Shown: in pieces, positions 17,639 to 25,444 of the stretch
Layout of the letters: each line of letters starts with the position of its first letter
Numbering within the stretch: position 1 is the stretch's first letter
Assembly: GCA_004557735.1 (NCBI GenBank)
Contig: SFFV01000005.1
Span: 34,866-98,865, forward strand
From: Clostridiales bacterium
GTDB lineage: Bacteria > Bacillota > Clostridia > Oscillospirales > Oscillospiraceae
Direction of reading: 5' to 3'
DNA length: 64,000 bases
Position numbers and translations under genes: made by a program
The notes under the pieces: model-generated
What the model was told of the DNA's origin: nothing
Database searches by the model: none
Seen by the model: the letters and a program-made list of their open reading frames with translations, nothing else

Positions 17639-17869
17639 ATGAAAGAACTGCTGACCTACATCGTGCAAAGTCTCGTGGAGAGATCGGACGAGGTCTCCGT
17701 GACAGAGCACGAGACCGGCGGCGAAACCGTTTTTGAAGTGCGGGTCGCCCCCGGCGACATGGGCAAGGTCATCGGCCGTCAGGGCCGCGTGGTCAAGGAG
17801 ATCCGCGTGCTGATGAAGGCCGTCGCCCAGCGACAGGGAAAAAAGGTCTCGGTCGAGATCCTCGACTGA
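17639..17869 (+). CDS. khpA: KH-domain RNA-binding protein KhpA
   Basis: A 76-residue single KH domain protein (YlqC type). The KH loop GKVIGRQGR (GxxG) is intact, preceded by MKELLTYIVQSLVE. In Firmicutes KhpA pairs with KhpB/Jag and affects cell elongation and division through RNA binding. It starts with a GAGGGGCGCC ribosome site and is placed between rpsP and rimM as usual. Confidence 0.94.
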   Translation: MKELLTYIVQSLVERSDEVSVTEHETGGETVFEVRVAPGDMGKVIGRQGRVVKEIRVLMKAVAQRQGKKVSVEILD

Positions 17870-17888
17870 GCTCCAACCGAAAACCCAA

Positions 17889-17928
17889 ACCGCAGGGGTG
17901 GGGCGCTGCCCCGCTCCTGCGGTCTTTT
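17889..17928 (+). terminator. Terminator-like hairpin between khpA and rimM
   Basis: ACCGCAGGGGTGGGGC pairs imperfectly with GCCCCGCTCCTGCGGT, followed by CTTTT. It may attenuate transcription inside the operon, since no clear promoter separates it from rimM. Confidence 0.6.
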
Positions 17929-17952
17929 CATCTACGTTCGGAGGAATACCAG

Positions 17953-18441
17953 ATGGCAAAGGAGCCGTATCTCGAAGCGGGAAAGATCCTCAACACGTTC
18001 GGCGTGCGGGGCGAGGTCAAGCTCGACCCGTGGTGCGACAGCGCCGAGTTTCTCAAGCCGCTCAAAACGCTCTATATCGACGGCGCGCCGCGCGCCGTCG
18101 CCTCGTCGCGCGTCCACAAGGGCATGCTCATCGTCCGCTTTGCGGATGTGGAGGACGTGAACGGCGCGATGCTTCTGAAAAACAAGATCGCGTACTTCGC
18201 CCGCGGCGACGTGCGCCTGCCGAAGGGCCGGCATTTTGTCGCCGATCTTCTCGGCGCGTCGGTCGTGGACGAGCAGGGCGCGGAGATCGGCAGGCTCACC
18301 GAAGTGCTCGATATGCCCGCCGGGCAGGTCTACGTCGTGCAGGGCGAGACCGAGCATACGATCCCCGCCGTACCGGAATTTATTCTCGATATCGACGCGG
18401 ACGGAAAAGTTATCCGCGTTCATCTGATCGAAGGGATGTGA
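17953..18441 (+). CDS. rimM: Ribosome maturation factor RimM
   Basis: A 162-residue 16S rRNA processing factor needed for maturation of the 30S head through contact with uS19. The N-terminal RimM barrel contains GKILNTFGVRGEVKLDPWCD, and the C-terminal PRC-barrel begins near residue 95 with VVDEQGAEIGRL and ends with IPAVPEFILDIDADGK. The ATG has a CGGAGGAATACC ribosome site. The gap to trmD is 4 bases. Confidence 0.95.
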   Translation: MAKEPYLEAGKILNTFGVRGEVKLDPWCDSAEFLKPLKTLYIDGAPRAVASSRVHKGMLIVRFADVEDVNGAMLLKNKIAYFARGDVRLPKGRHFVADLLGASVVDEQGAEIGRLTEVLDMPAGQVYVVQGETEHTIPAVPEFILDIDADGKVIRVHLIEGM

Positions 18442-18445
18442 CGCC

Positions 18446-19732
18446 ATGCGCATCGACATTCTGACGCTCTTCCCCGACGCGGTGGAGGCGTCGCTCAAAA
18501 TCAGCATTCTCGGCCGCGCCGAGAAGAAAGGCATTCTGGACATCCACGCCGTCCAGATCCGCGACTATACCGAAAACAAACAGCAGCAGGTGGACGATTA
18601 CCCCTACGGCGGCGGCTGGGGCTGCGTGATGATGGCGCAGCCGCTCAAGTCGTGCCTCGACGACGTATGCGCCAAAGCGGGTGTAAAGCGCCGACGCGTC
18701 ATCTATATGTCCCCGCAGGGCAAGACGTTCGACCAAGGCTGCGCACGCCGCCTTGCCGCGGACTACGACCATCTGGTGCTCGTATGCGGCCACTACGAGG
18801 GCGTGGACGAGCGCTTCATCGAAGAGTGCGTGGACGAGGAAATCTCCCTCGGCGACTTTGTCCTGACCGGCGGCGAGATCGCCGCCATGGCGGTGACGGA
18901 CGCCGTGTGCCGTCTTATCCCCGGCGTGCTCGCGAACGAGGAATGCTTCACCGGCGAGAGCCACTGGGACGGGCTGCTCGAATACCCGCAGTACACCCGC
19001 CCGGACGTGTGGGAGGGGCGCGAGGTGCCGCCGATTCTGCGCAGCGGCGTAGACCGCGAGATCGCCCGCTGGCGGCGGAAGAAAATGCTCGAGCGCACGA
19101 TGGACAAGCGCCCGGAGCTTTTTGAAAAGTTCGTGCCGCAGACCGACGAGGACAAGGCGCTGCTCGACGAGATCGACGCCGAGCGCCATCCACGCCCCGT
19201 GCCGCCGAAGATCGACTGCCGCCGCGCCGAGGAGGGCGATCTGCCCGCCATTCTCGCCATCTGCGGCGAGGCAAAGGCGTTTATGGCAGCGCAGGGGCTG
19301 GATCAGTGGCAGCGCGGCTACCCGGCGGAGGAGGATTTCCGCCGCGACATTGAGCGCGGCGACGGCTGGTTTTTCACCGCCGACGGCGAGGCGGCCGGGT
19401 ATCTCTGCATCAGCCGCCGCAGCGAGGCGGCGTATGCCGCCATTGAGGGCGAATGGCTCTCGTGCGCCGGGCCGTACCTGACGATCCACCGCATCATGCT
19501 CGCCGACAAATGGCGCGGCAGAGGCATCGCGGCGGAAATGCTCTCGCTCGCGGACGATCTTGCCCGCGCCTACTGCTGCGCCGGCGTGCGCGTCGATACC
19601 GCGCCCGGCAACGAGCCGATGCGCGCCATGCTGCGCAAAAACGGCTTTGAAACGTGCGGCACGATCCGCCTTGTCGGCGGCACCGAGGACGGGAAGCTGC
19701 GCATTGCGCTCGAAAAGCCGGTGGAACGATGA
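18446..19732 (+). CDS. trmD: tRNA (guanine-37-N1)-methyltransferase TrmD fused to a GNAT acetyltransferase domain
   Basis: A 428-residue fusion. Residues 1-245 are a full TrmD, the SPOUT enzyme that makes m1G37 in tRNA: MRIDILTLFP, DDYPYGGGWGCVM, LVCGHYEGVDERF, and the knot segment SLGDFVLTGGEIAAMAVTD. TrmD normally ends near 240-250. Here a GNAT fold starts at about 256 (IDCRRAEEGDLPAIL) and includes the acetyl-CoA loop KWRGRGIAAEML (about 355) and NGFETCGTIRL at the end. There is no internal stop or frameshift. The target of the acetyltransferase part is unknown. The stop overlaps the rsmA start (ATGA). The gene for L19 (rplS), which often follows trmD, is absent here. Confidence 0.93.
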   Translation: MRIDILTLFPDAVEASLKISILGRAEKKGILDIHAVQIRDYTENKQQQVDDYPYGGGWGCVMMAQPLKSCLDDVCAKAGVKRRRVIYMSPQGKTFDQGCARRLAADYDHLVLVCGHYEGVDERFIEECVDEEISLGDFVLTGGEIAAMAVTDAVCRLIPGVLANEECFTGESHWDGLLEYPQYTRPDVWEGREVPPILRSGVDREIARWRRKKMLERTMDKRPELFEKFVPQTDEDKALLDEIDAERHPRPVPPKIDCRRAEEGDLPAILAICGEAKAFMAAQGLDQWQRGYPAEEDFRRDIERGDGWFFTADGEAAGYLCISRRSEAAYAAIEGEWLSCAGPYLTIHRIMLADKWRGRGIAAEMLSLADDLARAYCCAGVRVDTAPGNEPMRAMLRKNGFETCGTIRLVGGTEDGKLRIALEKPVER

Positions 19733-20592
19733 ATCTGACCGATTACCGCGACATAACGGCGCTTTTGCAGCGCCACGGCTTCCGTTTTTCCAAGTCCATG
19801 GGGCAGAACTTCCTGACCGCCGCGTGGGTGCCAGAGCGCATTGCCGCCGAAAGCGGCATCACCAAGGCCGACGGCGCGCTGGAGATCGGCCCCGGCGTCG
19901 GCTGCCTCACGGCAGAGCTTGCAAAAACCGCGGGCCGCGTCACGGCCATTGAGCTGGACGGGCGGCTGCGCGATGTGCTCGGCGAAACGCTCGGCGCGTA
20001 TGACAACGTTTCTCTCGTATTCGCCGACGCGCTGCGCGCCGACCTTTGCGCCGTCTGTGCCGAAACGCTCGGCGAGCGGCCGTGGAAGGTGTGCGCCAAT
20101 CTGCCGTACAATGTGACGACGCCGCTCATCACCGCGTTTCTCGAGGCGGGCTGCTTTGAGAGCGTCACCGTGATGATCCAGAAGGAGGTCGCGCAGCGGC
20201 TGTGCGCCGCGCCCGGCACGGGCGAGTATGGGGCGTTCTCCGTGCTTGTACAGTGGTACGCCGAGCCGAAGCTCCTCTTTGACGTGCCGCCGCACTGCTT
20301 CGTGCCGCAGCCGAAGGTGACGAGCGCCGTCGTGCGCATGGACCGGCGTACAGCGCCCCCCGCGATCGCGGATGACGAGAAGTTTTTCTTCCGCACCGTG
20401 CGCGCCGCGTTTGCCCAGCGGCGGAAAACGCTCCCGAACGCGCTGCGCTCCGGTCTTTCCGAGCTGAACCGCGAGGACATCAATGCCGCCGTCGAGGAAG
20501 TTGGACTCCCGCTCGACGTGCGCGGCGAAGCGCTCGCCATTGCGCAGTTTGCTGCGCTGTCCAATGCACTTTTACGCAAGTTCAACAAATGA
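19729..20592 (+). CDS. rsmA: 16S rRNA (adenine-1518/1519-N6)-dimethyltransferase RsmA
   Basis: A 287-residue KsgA/Dim1-type enzyme that dimethylates two adenines in helix 45 of 16S rRNA. The SAM-binding motif is LEIGPGVGCLTAEL, the acidic base IELDGRL, and the catalytic motif NLPYNVTTP is intact near residue 125. The C-terminal rRNA-binding domain has FAQRRKTLPNAL. It overlaps the trmD-GNAT stop by 4 bases, so it is probably the last gene of the SRP/ribosome operon. Confidence 0.95.
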   Translation: MNLTDYRDITALLQRHGFRFSKSMGQNFLTAAWVPERIAAESGITKADGALEIGPGVGCLTAELAKTAGRVTAIELDGRLRDVLGETLGAYDNVSLVFADALRADLCAVCAETLGERPWKVCANLPYNVTTPLITAFLEAGCFESVTVMIQKEVAQRLCAAPGTGEYGAFSVLVQWYAEPKLLFDVPPHCFVPQPKVTSAVVRMDRRTAPPAIADDEKFFFRTVRAAFAQRRKTLPNALRSGLSELNREDINAAVEEVGLPLDVRGEALAIAQFAALSNALLRKFNK

Positions 20593-20629
20593 AAATTGCA
20601 AAATTTCCCACTTTTTTCGACATATGCCA

Positions 20630-20658
20630 TTGTCAAATGGAACTTTCCCGTCTATTAT
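20630..20658 (+). promoter_or_regulatory. Promoter of pckA
   Basis: TTGTCA (20630-20635), 17-base spacer, TATTAT (20653-20658), 37 bases before pckA; a second TATAAT lies slightly downstream at about 20664. The surrounding 100 bases are AT-rich in contrast to the genes on each side. Confidence 0.7.
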
Positions 20659-20694
20659 GAATAATATAATGTAAAATGACGGGAGGCTCCGGAA

Positions 20695-22455
20695 ATGGCA
20701 TATACAATCAACCATTATATCACCGACTGGGTCGAAGAGAGCCGCGCGCTGATGCAGCCGGACAAGGTCCTTTGGATCGACGGTACGGAGACGCAACTCG
20801 AGGAGCTGCGCCGCGAGGCCTACATTACCGGCGAGCTTATCAAGCTCAACCAGGAAAAGCTGCCGGGCTGTGTATACCACCGCAGCGCGCTCAACGACGT
20901 CGCCCGCGTCGAGGGCCGCACGTTCATCTGCTGCCGAAAGGAAGAGGACGCCGGCCCCACGAACAACTGGATGGCGCCGGACGAGATGAAGGCAAAGCTG
21001 CGCGATATCTACGCCGGGTGCATGCGCGGCCGGACGATGTACGTTATCCCCTACTCGATGGGCACGATCGGCTCGCCGTTTGCCAAGTACGGCGTGGAGA
21101 TCACCGACTCGATCTACGTTGTCTGCTGCATGGCGATCATGACGCGCGTCGGCACGAAGGTCTATGAAGCGCTCGGCGATTCGCCGGACTTCGTAAAGGG
21201 TCTCCACTCCAAGGCCGAGCTCGACGCCGACAAGCGTTATATTGCGCACTTCCCGGAGGAAAACCTTATCATGTCCGTCAACTCCGGCTATGGCGGCAAC
21301 GCGCTGCTCGGCAAGAAATGCTTCGCGCTGCGCATTGCCTCCACGCTGGGCCGCAAAGAGGGGTGGCTTGCCGAGCACATGCTCATTCTCGGTGTGCAGA
21401 ACCCCAAGGGCGAGATCCGCTACGTCTGCGGCGCGTTCCCGTCCGCCTGCGGCAAGACCAACCTCGCCATGCTCATTCCCCCGGCGGCGTGGCGTGAGAA
21501 GGGCTGGAAGTGCTGGTGCGTCGGCGACGATATCGCCTGGCTGCGCCCCGGCCCGGACGGACGGCTCTGGGCCGTCAACCCCGAAAACGGCTTTTTCGGC
21601 GTCGCTCCCGGCACGAGCGAGAAAACGAACCCCAACGCCCTCGCCGCGACGCGCAGGAACACCATCTTCACGAACGTCGTTCTCAAGCCGGACGGCACCG
21701 TCTGGTGGGAAGGTCTCGATAAGAACCCGCCGACGGACGCGCTCAACTGGAAGGGCGAGCCGTGGGATCCCGCCTCCGGCGTGCCCGGCGCGCATCCGAA
21801 CTCCCGCTTCACCTCGCCGGCGGTCAACTGCCCGTGCATTTCCAGCGAGTTTGAAAACCCGCAGGGCGTGCCCATCTCCGCGATCGTGTTCGGCGGCCGC
21901 CGTGCCAAGACCGCGCCGCTCGTTTACCAGAGCCGGGACTGGGGCCACGGCGTATTTGTCGGCAGCATCATGGCTTCCGAAAAGACCGCCGCGGCCGAAG
22001 GCAAGGTCGGCGAGACCCGCCGCGACCCGATGGCGATGCTCCCCTTCTGCGGCTACAACATGGGCGACTACTGGCAGCACTGGCTGGATATGGAAAAGCT
22101 CGTCACCAGGCCGCCGGTCATCGCCAACGTCAACTGGTTCCGCACGGACGGCGAGGGCCGTTTCCTCTGGCCGGGCTTCGGCGACAACCTGCGCGTGATC
22201 GAGTGGGTGCTGCGCCGCGCCTTCGGCGAGGTGGACGCGCGCGAAACCGCGCTCGGCTATGAGCCGTACCCCGAGGATATCGATCTCGAGGGCAGCGGCG
22301 TGACAAAGGAAACGCTCGCCGAGCTTCTCTCCGTCGATCCCGAGCTCTGGAAGGCCGAGTGCAGGGGCATCCATGAGTTTTACGCCAAGTTCGGCGATAA
22401 GCTCCCGCAGCGTCTCGCCGACGAGCTCTCCGCTCTCGAAGCGCGGCTCGGATAA
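20695..22455 (+). CDS. pckA: Phosphoenolpyruvate carboxykinase (GTP)
   Basis: A 586-residue GTP-dependent PEP carboxykinase, which interconverts oxaloacetate and PEP with GTP/GDP. The P-loop FPSACGKTNLAML near residue 250 holds the reactive cysteine of the GTP class, and the metal and substrate regions RRKTAPLVYQ-like, WGHGVFVGS and NWFRTDGEGRFLWPGFGDN are present. ATP-type enzymes are shorter and lack these blocks. In a fermenting anaerobe it may run toward oxaloacetate for succinate/propionate or anaplerosis, but direction is inferred. It has its own promoter and a GGGAGG ribosome site and is followed by a strong terminator. Confidence 0.96.
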   Translation: MAYTINHYITDWVEESRALMQPDKVLWIDGTETQLEELRREAYITGELIKLNQEKLPGCVYHRSALNDVARVEGRTFICCRKEEDAGPTNNWMAPDEMKAKLRDIYAGCMRGRTMYVIPYSMGTIGSPFAKYGVEITDSIYVVCCMAIMTRVGTKVYEALGDSPDFVKGLHSKAELDADKRYIAHFPEENLIMSVNSGYGGNALLGKKCFALRIASTLGRKEGWLAEHMLILGVQNPKGEIRYVCGAFPSACGKTNLAMLIPPAAWREKGWKCWCVGDDIAWLRPGPDGRLWAVNPENGFFGVAPGTSEKTNPNALAATRRNTIFTNVVLKPDGTVWWEGLDKNPPTDALNWKGEPWDPASGVPGAHPNSRFTSPAVNCPCISSEFENPQGVPISAIVFGGRRAKTAPLVYQSRDWGHGVFVGSIMASEKTAAAEGKVGETRRDPMAMLPFCGYNMGDYWQHWLDMEKLVTRPPVIANVNWFRTDGEGRFLWPGFGDNLRVIEWVLRRAFGEVDARETALGYEPYPEDIDLEGSGVTKETLAELLSVDPELWKAECRGIHEFYAKFGDKLPQRLADELSALEARLG

Positions 22456-22465
22456 AAAAATACCA

Positions 22466-22508
22466 ACCGGGGCATGACCGCCTTACCGCGCGTCATGCCC
22501 CGGTTTTT
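22466..22508 (+). terminator. Terminator of pckA
   Basis: A 13-bp stem (ACCGGGGCATGAC with its complement) and five T, 11 bases after the stop. Confidence 0.92.
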
Positions 22509-22511
22509 CAT

Positions 22512-22560
22512 TTGTAAAAGAGAAAACCACCGGCAATGCCGGTGGTTTTCTCTTTTACAA
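22512..22560. terminator. Perfect 24-bp palindrome, bidirectional terminator candidate
   Basis: Two perfectly complementary 24-base arms around one central A, GC-rich in the centre (CCACCGGCA) and bounded by AAAAGAGAAAA / TTTTCTCTTTT, so it can end transcripts from either side. It lies between the pckA and rny terminators. Confidence 0.8.
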
Positions 22561-22594
22561 AAAAGCTGCCGCCGTTTTTCGGCAGCAGCTTTTT
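22560..22594 (-). terminator. Terminator of rny
   Basis: AAAAAGCTGCCG pairs with CGGCAGC and AGCTTTTT; on the minus strand it follows the rny stop by 14 bases and ends in a T run. Confidence 0.8.
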
Positions 22595-22607
22595 GCTGTA
22601 AGAAATC

Positions 22608-24167
22608 TTATTTCGCGTAATCGACGGCCTTGGTCTCGCGCAGGACGTGGACCTTGATCTGGCCGGGATAGGTGAGTTCGGCCTCGATCTTCTTGGCGAT
22701 GTCGCGTGCGAGCAGGACGATCTGATCCTCGCTGACCTCCTCGGGCTTGACCATGACGCGGATCTCGCGGCCGGCCTGGATGGCGTAGCAGCTCGCGATG
22801 CCGGGGAACGAGCGGGAGACCTCCTCGAGCTTTTCGAGACGCTTGACATAGTTCTCGATGTTCTCACGGCGCGCGCCGGGACGGGCGGCGGAGATCGTGT
22901 CGGCGGCCTGCACGATGCAGGCGGTGACCGTGTGCGGCTCCACGTCGCCGTGGTGTGCTTCGATCGCGTGGATGACCTCTTCGGACTCCTTGTACTTGCG
23001 GGCAAGGTCAACGCCGATGGTCACATGGCTTCCCTCTACCTCGTGGTCGATGGACTTGCCGAGATCATGCAGCAGGCCGGCACGCTTGGCCGTGGCAACG
23101 TCCACGCCGAGCTCGGCAGCGAGCAGGCCGGAGATCTGAGCGACCTCGATCGAGTGGTTGAGCACGTTCTGGCCGTAGCTCGTACGATAGCGCTGGCGGC
23201 CGAGGAGCTTGACGAGATCGGGGTGCAGGCCGTGGACATTCGTCTCAAACACGGCGCGCTCGCCCTCTTCCTTGATGGTCTGGTTGACCTCGCGCTGCGC
23301 CTTGGCGACCATTTCCTCGATGCGGGCGGGGTGGATGCGGCCGTCCTGAATGAGCTTTTCGAGCGCGAGACGCGCAACCTCACGGCGGACGGGATCAAAG
23401 CTCGAGACCGTGATGGCCTCCGGCGTATCGTCGATGATGAGATCGCAGCCGGTGAGCGTTTCGATGGAACGGATGTTGCGTCCCTCGCGGCCGATGATGC
23501 GGCCCTTCATTTCGTCGTTGGGGAGAGGAACGACGGAAACGGTGATCTCGCTCGTGTGGTCGGCGGCGCAGCGCTGGATGGCTGTGGCGATAAGCTCGCG
23601 GGCCTTCTGCTCGGCTTCGTCCTTGAACTGCGCTTCCACTTCCTTGACCTTGGCGGCCATTTCGTGCGTGCAGTCGGCCTCGATGCTCTTGATGAGGTAC
23701 TGTTTGGCTTCCTCCACGGAGTAGCCGGAGATCTTTTCCAGCATATCGAGCTGGCTCTTTTTGATGAGCCTGATCTCCTCCTGCTGGGCATCGGCTTCCT
23801 GGAGCTTGCGGTTGAGGATATCGGTCTTCTTTTCGAGCGCTTCGGTCTTGCGGTCGAGATTTTCTTCCTTCTGCTGGAGACGGCGCTCCTGCTTGGAAAC
23901 TTCGTTGCGGCGCTCTTTCACTTCGCGGTCGCACTCGGTGCGTGTGCGGTGAATCTCTTCCTTCGCTTCGAGCAGCGCCTCGCGCTTTTTGTTTTCAGCG
24001 GTTTTAATGCCTTCGTTGATGATGCGCTTCGCTTCATCCTCGGCGCTGGCGATCTCGCGCTCGGAAACCTTTTTCCGGTACATGACGCCCAGCACAAAGC
24101 CGATCAGCAAAAACACCAGCACGGCAATGATGCTGGCGGCGATCATCCATACGGACATTTGCGGCAT
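22608..24167 (-). CDS. rny: Ribonuclease Y
   Basis: A 519-residue membrane-anchored endoribonuclease that starts decay of many mRNAs in Firmicutes. An N-terminal membrane helix (about 6-27) is followed by a long coiled coil (30-180), a KH domain with GRIIGREGRNI (about 218-228), and an HD domain with the metal motif LLHDLGKSIDHE (about 360) and HHGD. Length equals the Bacillus enzyme. An AAGGAGGT ribosome site precedes the ATG. It stands alone with its own terminator; upstream lies a 580-base AT-rich gap. Confidence 0.97.
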   Translation of the reverse strand: MPQMSVWMIAASIIAVLVFLLIGFVLGVMYRKKVSEREIASAEDEAKRIINEGIKTAENKKREALLEAKEEIHRTRTECDREVKERRNEVSKQERRLQQKEENLDRKTEALEKKTDILNRKLQEADAQQEEIRLIKKSQLDMLEKISGYSVEEAKQYLIKSIEADCTHEMAAKVKEVEAQFKDEAEQKARELIATAIQRCAADHTSEITVSVVPLPNDEMKGRIIGREGRNIRSIETLTGCDLIIDDTPEAITVSSFDPVRREVARLALEKLIQDGRIHPARIEEMVAKAQREVNQTIKEEGERAVFETNVHGLHPDLVKLLGRQRYRTSYGQNVLNHSIEVAQISGLLAAELGVDVATAKRAGLLHDLGKSIDHEVEGSHVTIGVDLARKYKESEEVIHAIEAHHGDVEPHTVTACIVQAADTISAARPGARRENIENYVKRLEKLEEVSRSFPGIASCYAIQAGREIRVMVKPEEVSEDQIVLLARDIAKKIEAELTYPGQIKVHVLRETKAVDYAK

Positions 24168-24189
24168 AAATCGGTCTACCTCCTTCTTC

Positions 24190-24749
24190 CTTAGTCTTCT
24201 TATAATAAAGGGTCATTTTGAAATTAAAGGAGTTCCCCATCTCTCCCATAATATCATAAAAATCATTTTATCGATTCTTTAGCATTATGTCAAGCTGTTT
24301 CTGCTTTCCCGGAAACGCATTATTACAATCTGTAATATGCAGGAAGAAACTGCACGCAGCGCGGCTTCCCGCGGCGGGGGCTTTGCATGTCAAGACCGAA
24401 TTTTACCAAAAATCCCAACCGCATTTTCTACGCTTTTTCGGATTGACTTTCCATAATATCCACCGGAAAAGCCGGCCGGCCGGAGTTCTCCAGGGAAAAC
24501 GCAACCGGGTTTTCAAAGAGTTATCAACATTTCCCACAGACTTTTCAACATCGATTTTTTCTTTATTCTTCAATACTTTTTCGCAATTTTTCCAGAAAAT
24601 GTCAATCCCGCAAACGGTATTTTGTTCTCTTCCGATCGTCGTTATGCGGTTTCCATAATATTATTTCCCGCGCGATATGCAGGGAAAAATGCACCGTGAC
24701 GCAAACCCGGCGGAGGGGCATGCTCCCTCCGCCGGGTCGTCTTTTTCCA
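24190..24749. other. AT-rich gap without a gene
   Basis: About 560 bases between rny and radC, far more AT-rich than the rest of the core. No credible coding frame is seen. It contains a near-consensus DnaA box TTATCAACA at 24521-24529 and similar words just after it (TTTCCCACA at about 24530, TTTTCAACA at about 24542), several A/T runs, and a small GC hairpin (CGGCCGGCCGG) near 24473. The 3' part (24700-24745) has CCGGCGGAGGG and its complement CCCTCCGCCGG, a terminator-like hairpin for radC on the minus strand. Confidence 0.55.
24707..24745 (-). terminator. Terminator of the radC-tsaD-rimI-polA block
   Basis: CCCGGCGGAGGG (from about 24707) pairs with CCCTCCGCCGGG; on the minus strand it lies at the end of radC, with a run of T-rich sequence beyond. 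Confidence 0.65.
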
Positions 24750-25424
24750 TTATCTCATAAATCCGCTCTCGCGCATGGAGATGTAGTCGTTTCCGGCGAC
24801 GATGATGTGGTCGGAAAGCTCCACGCCGAGCAGGTCGAGCGCCCGGGAGAGCCTTGCCGTGGCGGTCTCGTCCTCCACGGAGGGCAGCGCCACGCCGCTG
24901 TGGTGGTTGTGCGCGAGGATGACGGCGCTTGCGCGGTACTGCAGTGCGATCTCCGCGAGGCGGCGGGCGTTGATCTCGGCGGCGTCCACCGTGCCGCGGC
25001 TCACCGCCGCGCACTGAACGGGCCGCTTTCTCGCGTCGAGAAGCAGCGCATAGACGACCTCTTCCGTTTCGTACATGAACCGCGGGATAAAATACCGTCC
25101 CGCCGCCGCGGCGGAGTCGATCGGTTCGTTCGTCGGCGTTTTGTCGAGCAGATACCGGCGGCTGACCGCCGGAATGAGCCGCAGGAGCGTCACAGCGTTC
25201 TCGCCGATGCCCGGCACCGCGAGAAGCTCCTGCTCGTTTGCCTCCAGCACGGCGGAAAACGAGCCGAACCGCTCCAGAAGCGCGTGGGCCAGGCCGTTCG
25301 TATCACGCCGGGGCGCGGCATAAAAGAGCAGCAGCTCCAAGGCGTTTATATCGTTGAAGTTTTCAAGTCCGTGGCCGCGGAAACGTTCCTTCATCCGCGC
25401 CCGGTGTCCGTCGTGGACGCCCAT
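24750..25424 (-). CDS. radC: RadC family JAB-domain protein
   Basis: A 224-residue RadC-like protein. N-terminal helix-hairpin-helix VPGIGENAVTLLRL (about 68-80) and a C-terminal MPN/JAB domain with the metal motif HNHHSGVALPSVEDE (about 170-184; the usual form is HNHPSG...S..D). The family is widespread, but despite the name its role in repair is doubtful; some members sit in mobile elements. This one is short at the N-terminus compared with the 225-230 usual and appears complete. It lies downstream of tsaD, 20 bases away, on the same strand. Confidence 0.9.
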   Translation of the reverse strand: MGVHDGHRARMKERFRGHGLENFNDINALELLLFYAAPRRDTNGLAHALLERFGSFSAVLEANEQELLAVPGIGENAVTLLRLIPAVSRRYLLDKTPTNEPIDSAAAAGRYFIPRFMYETEEVVYALLLDARKRPVQCAAVSRGTVDAAEINARRLAEIALQYRASAVILAHNHHSGVALPSVEDETATARLSRALDLLGVELSDHIIVAGNDYISMRESGFMR

Positions 25425-25444
25425 TTCCCTCGCCCCTTGCCTTC

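Noticed and set aside
20593..20694. Riboswitch or leader before pckA
   Set aside because: The 100-base AT-rich gap contains a normal promoter, but no conserved aptamer structure that I could recognise.
22647..24194. 515-codon plus-strand frame over rny
   Set aside because: Antisense to ribonuclease Y; leucine/aspartate-rich shadow without domains.
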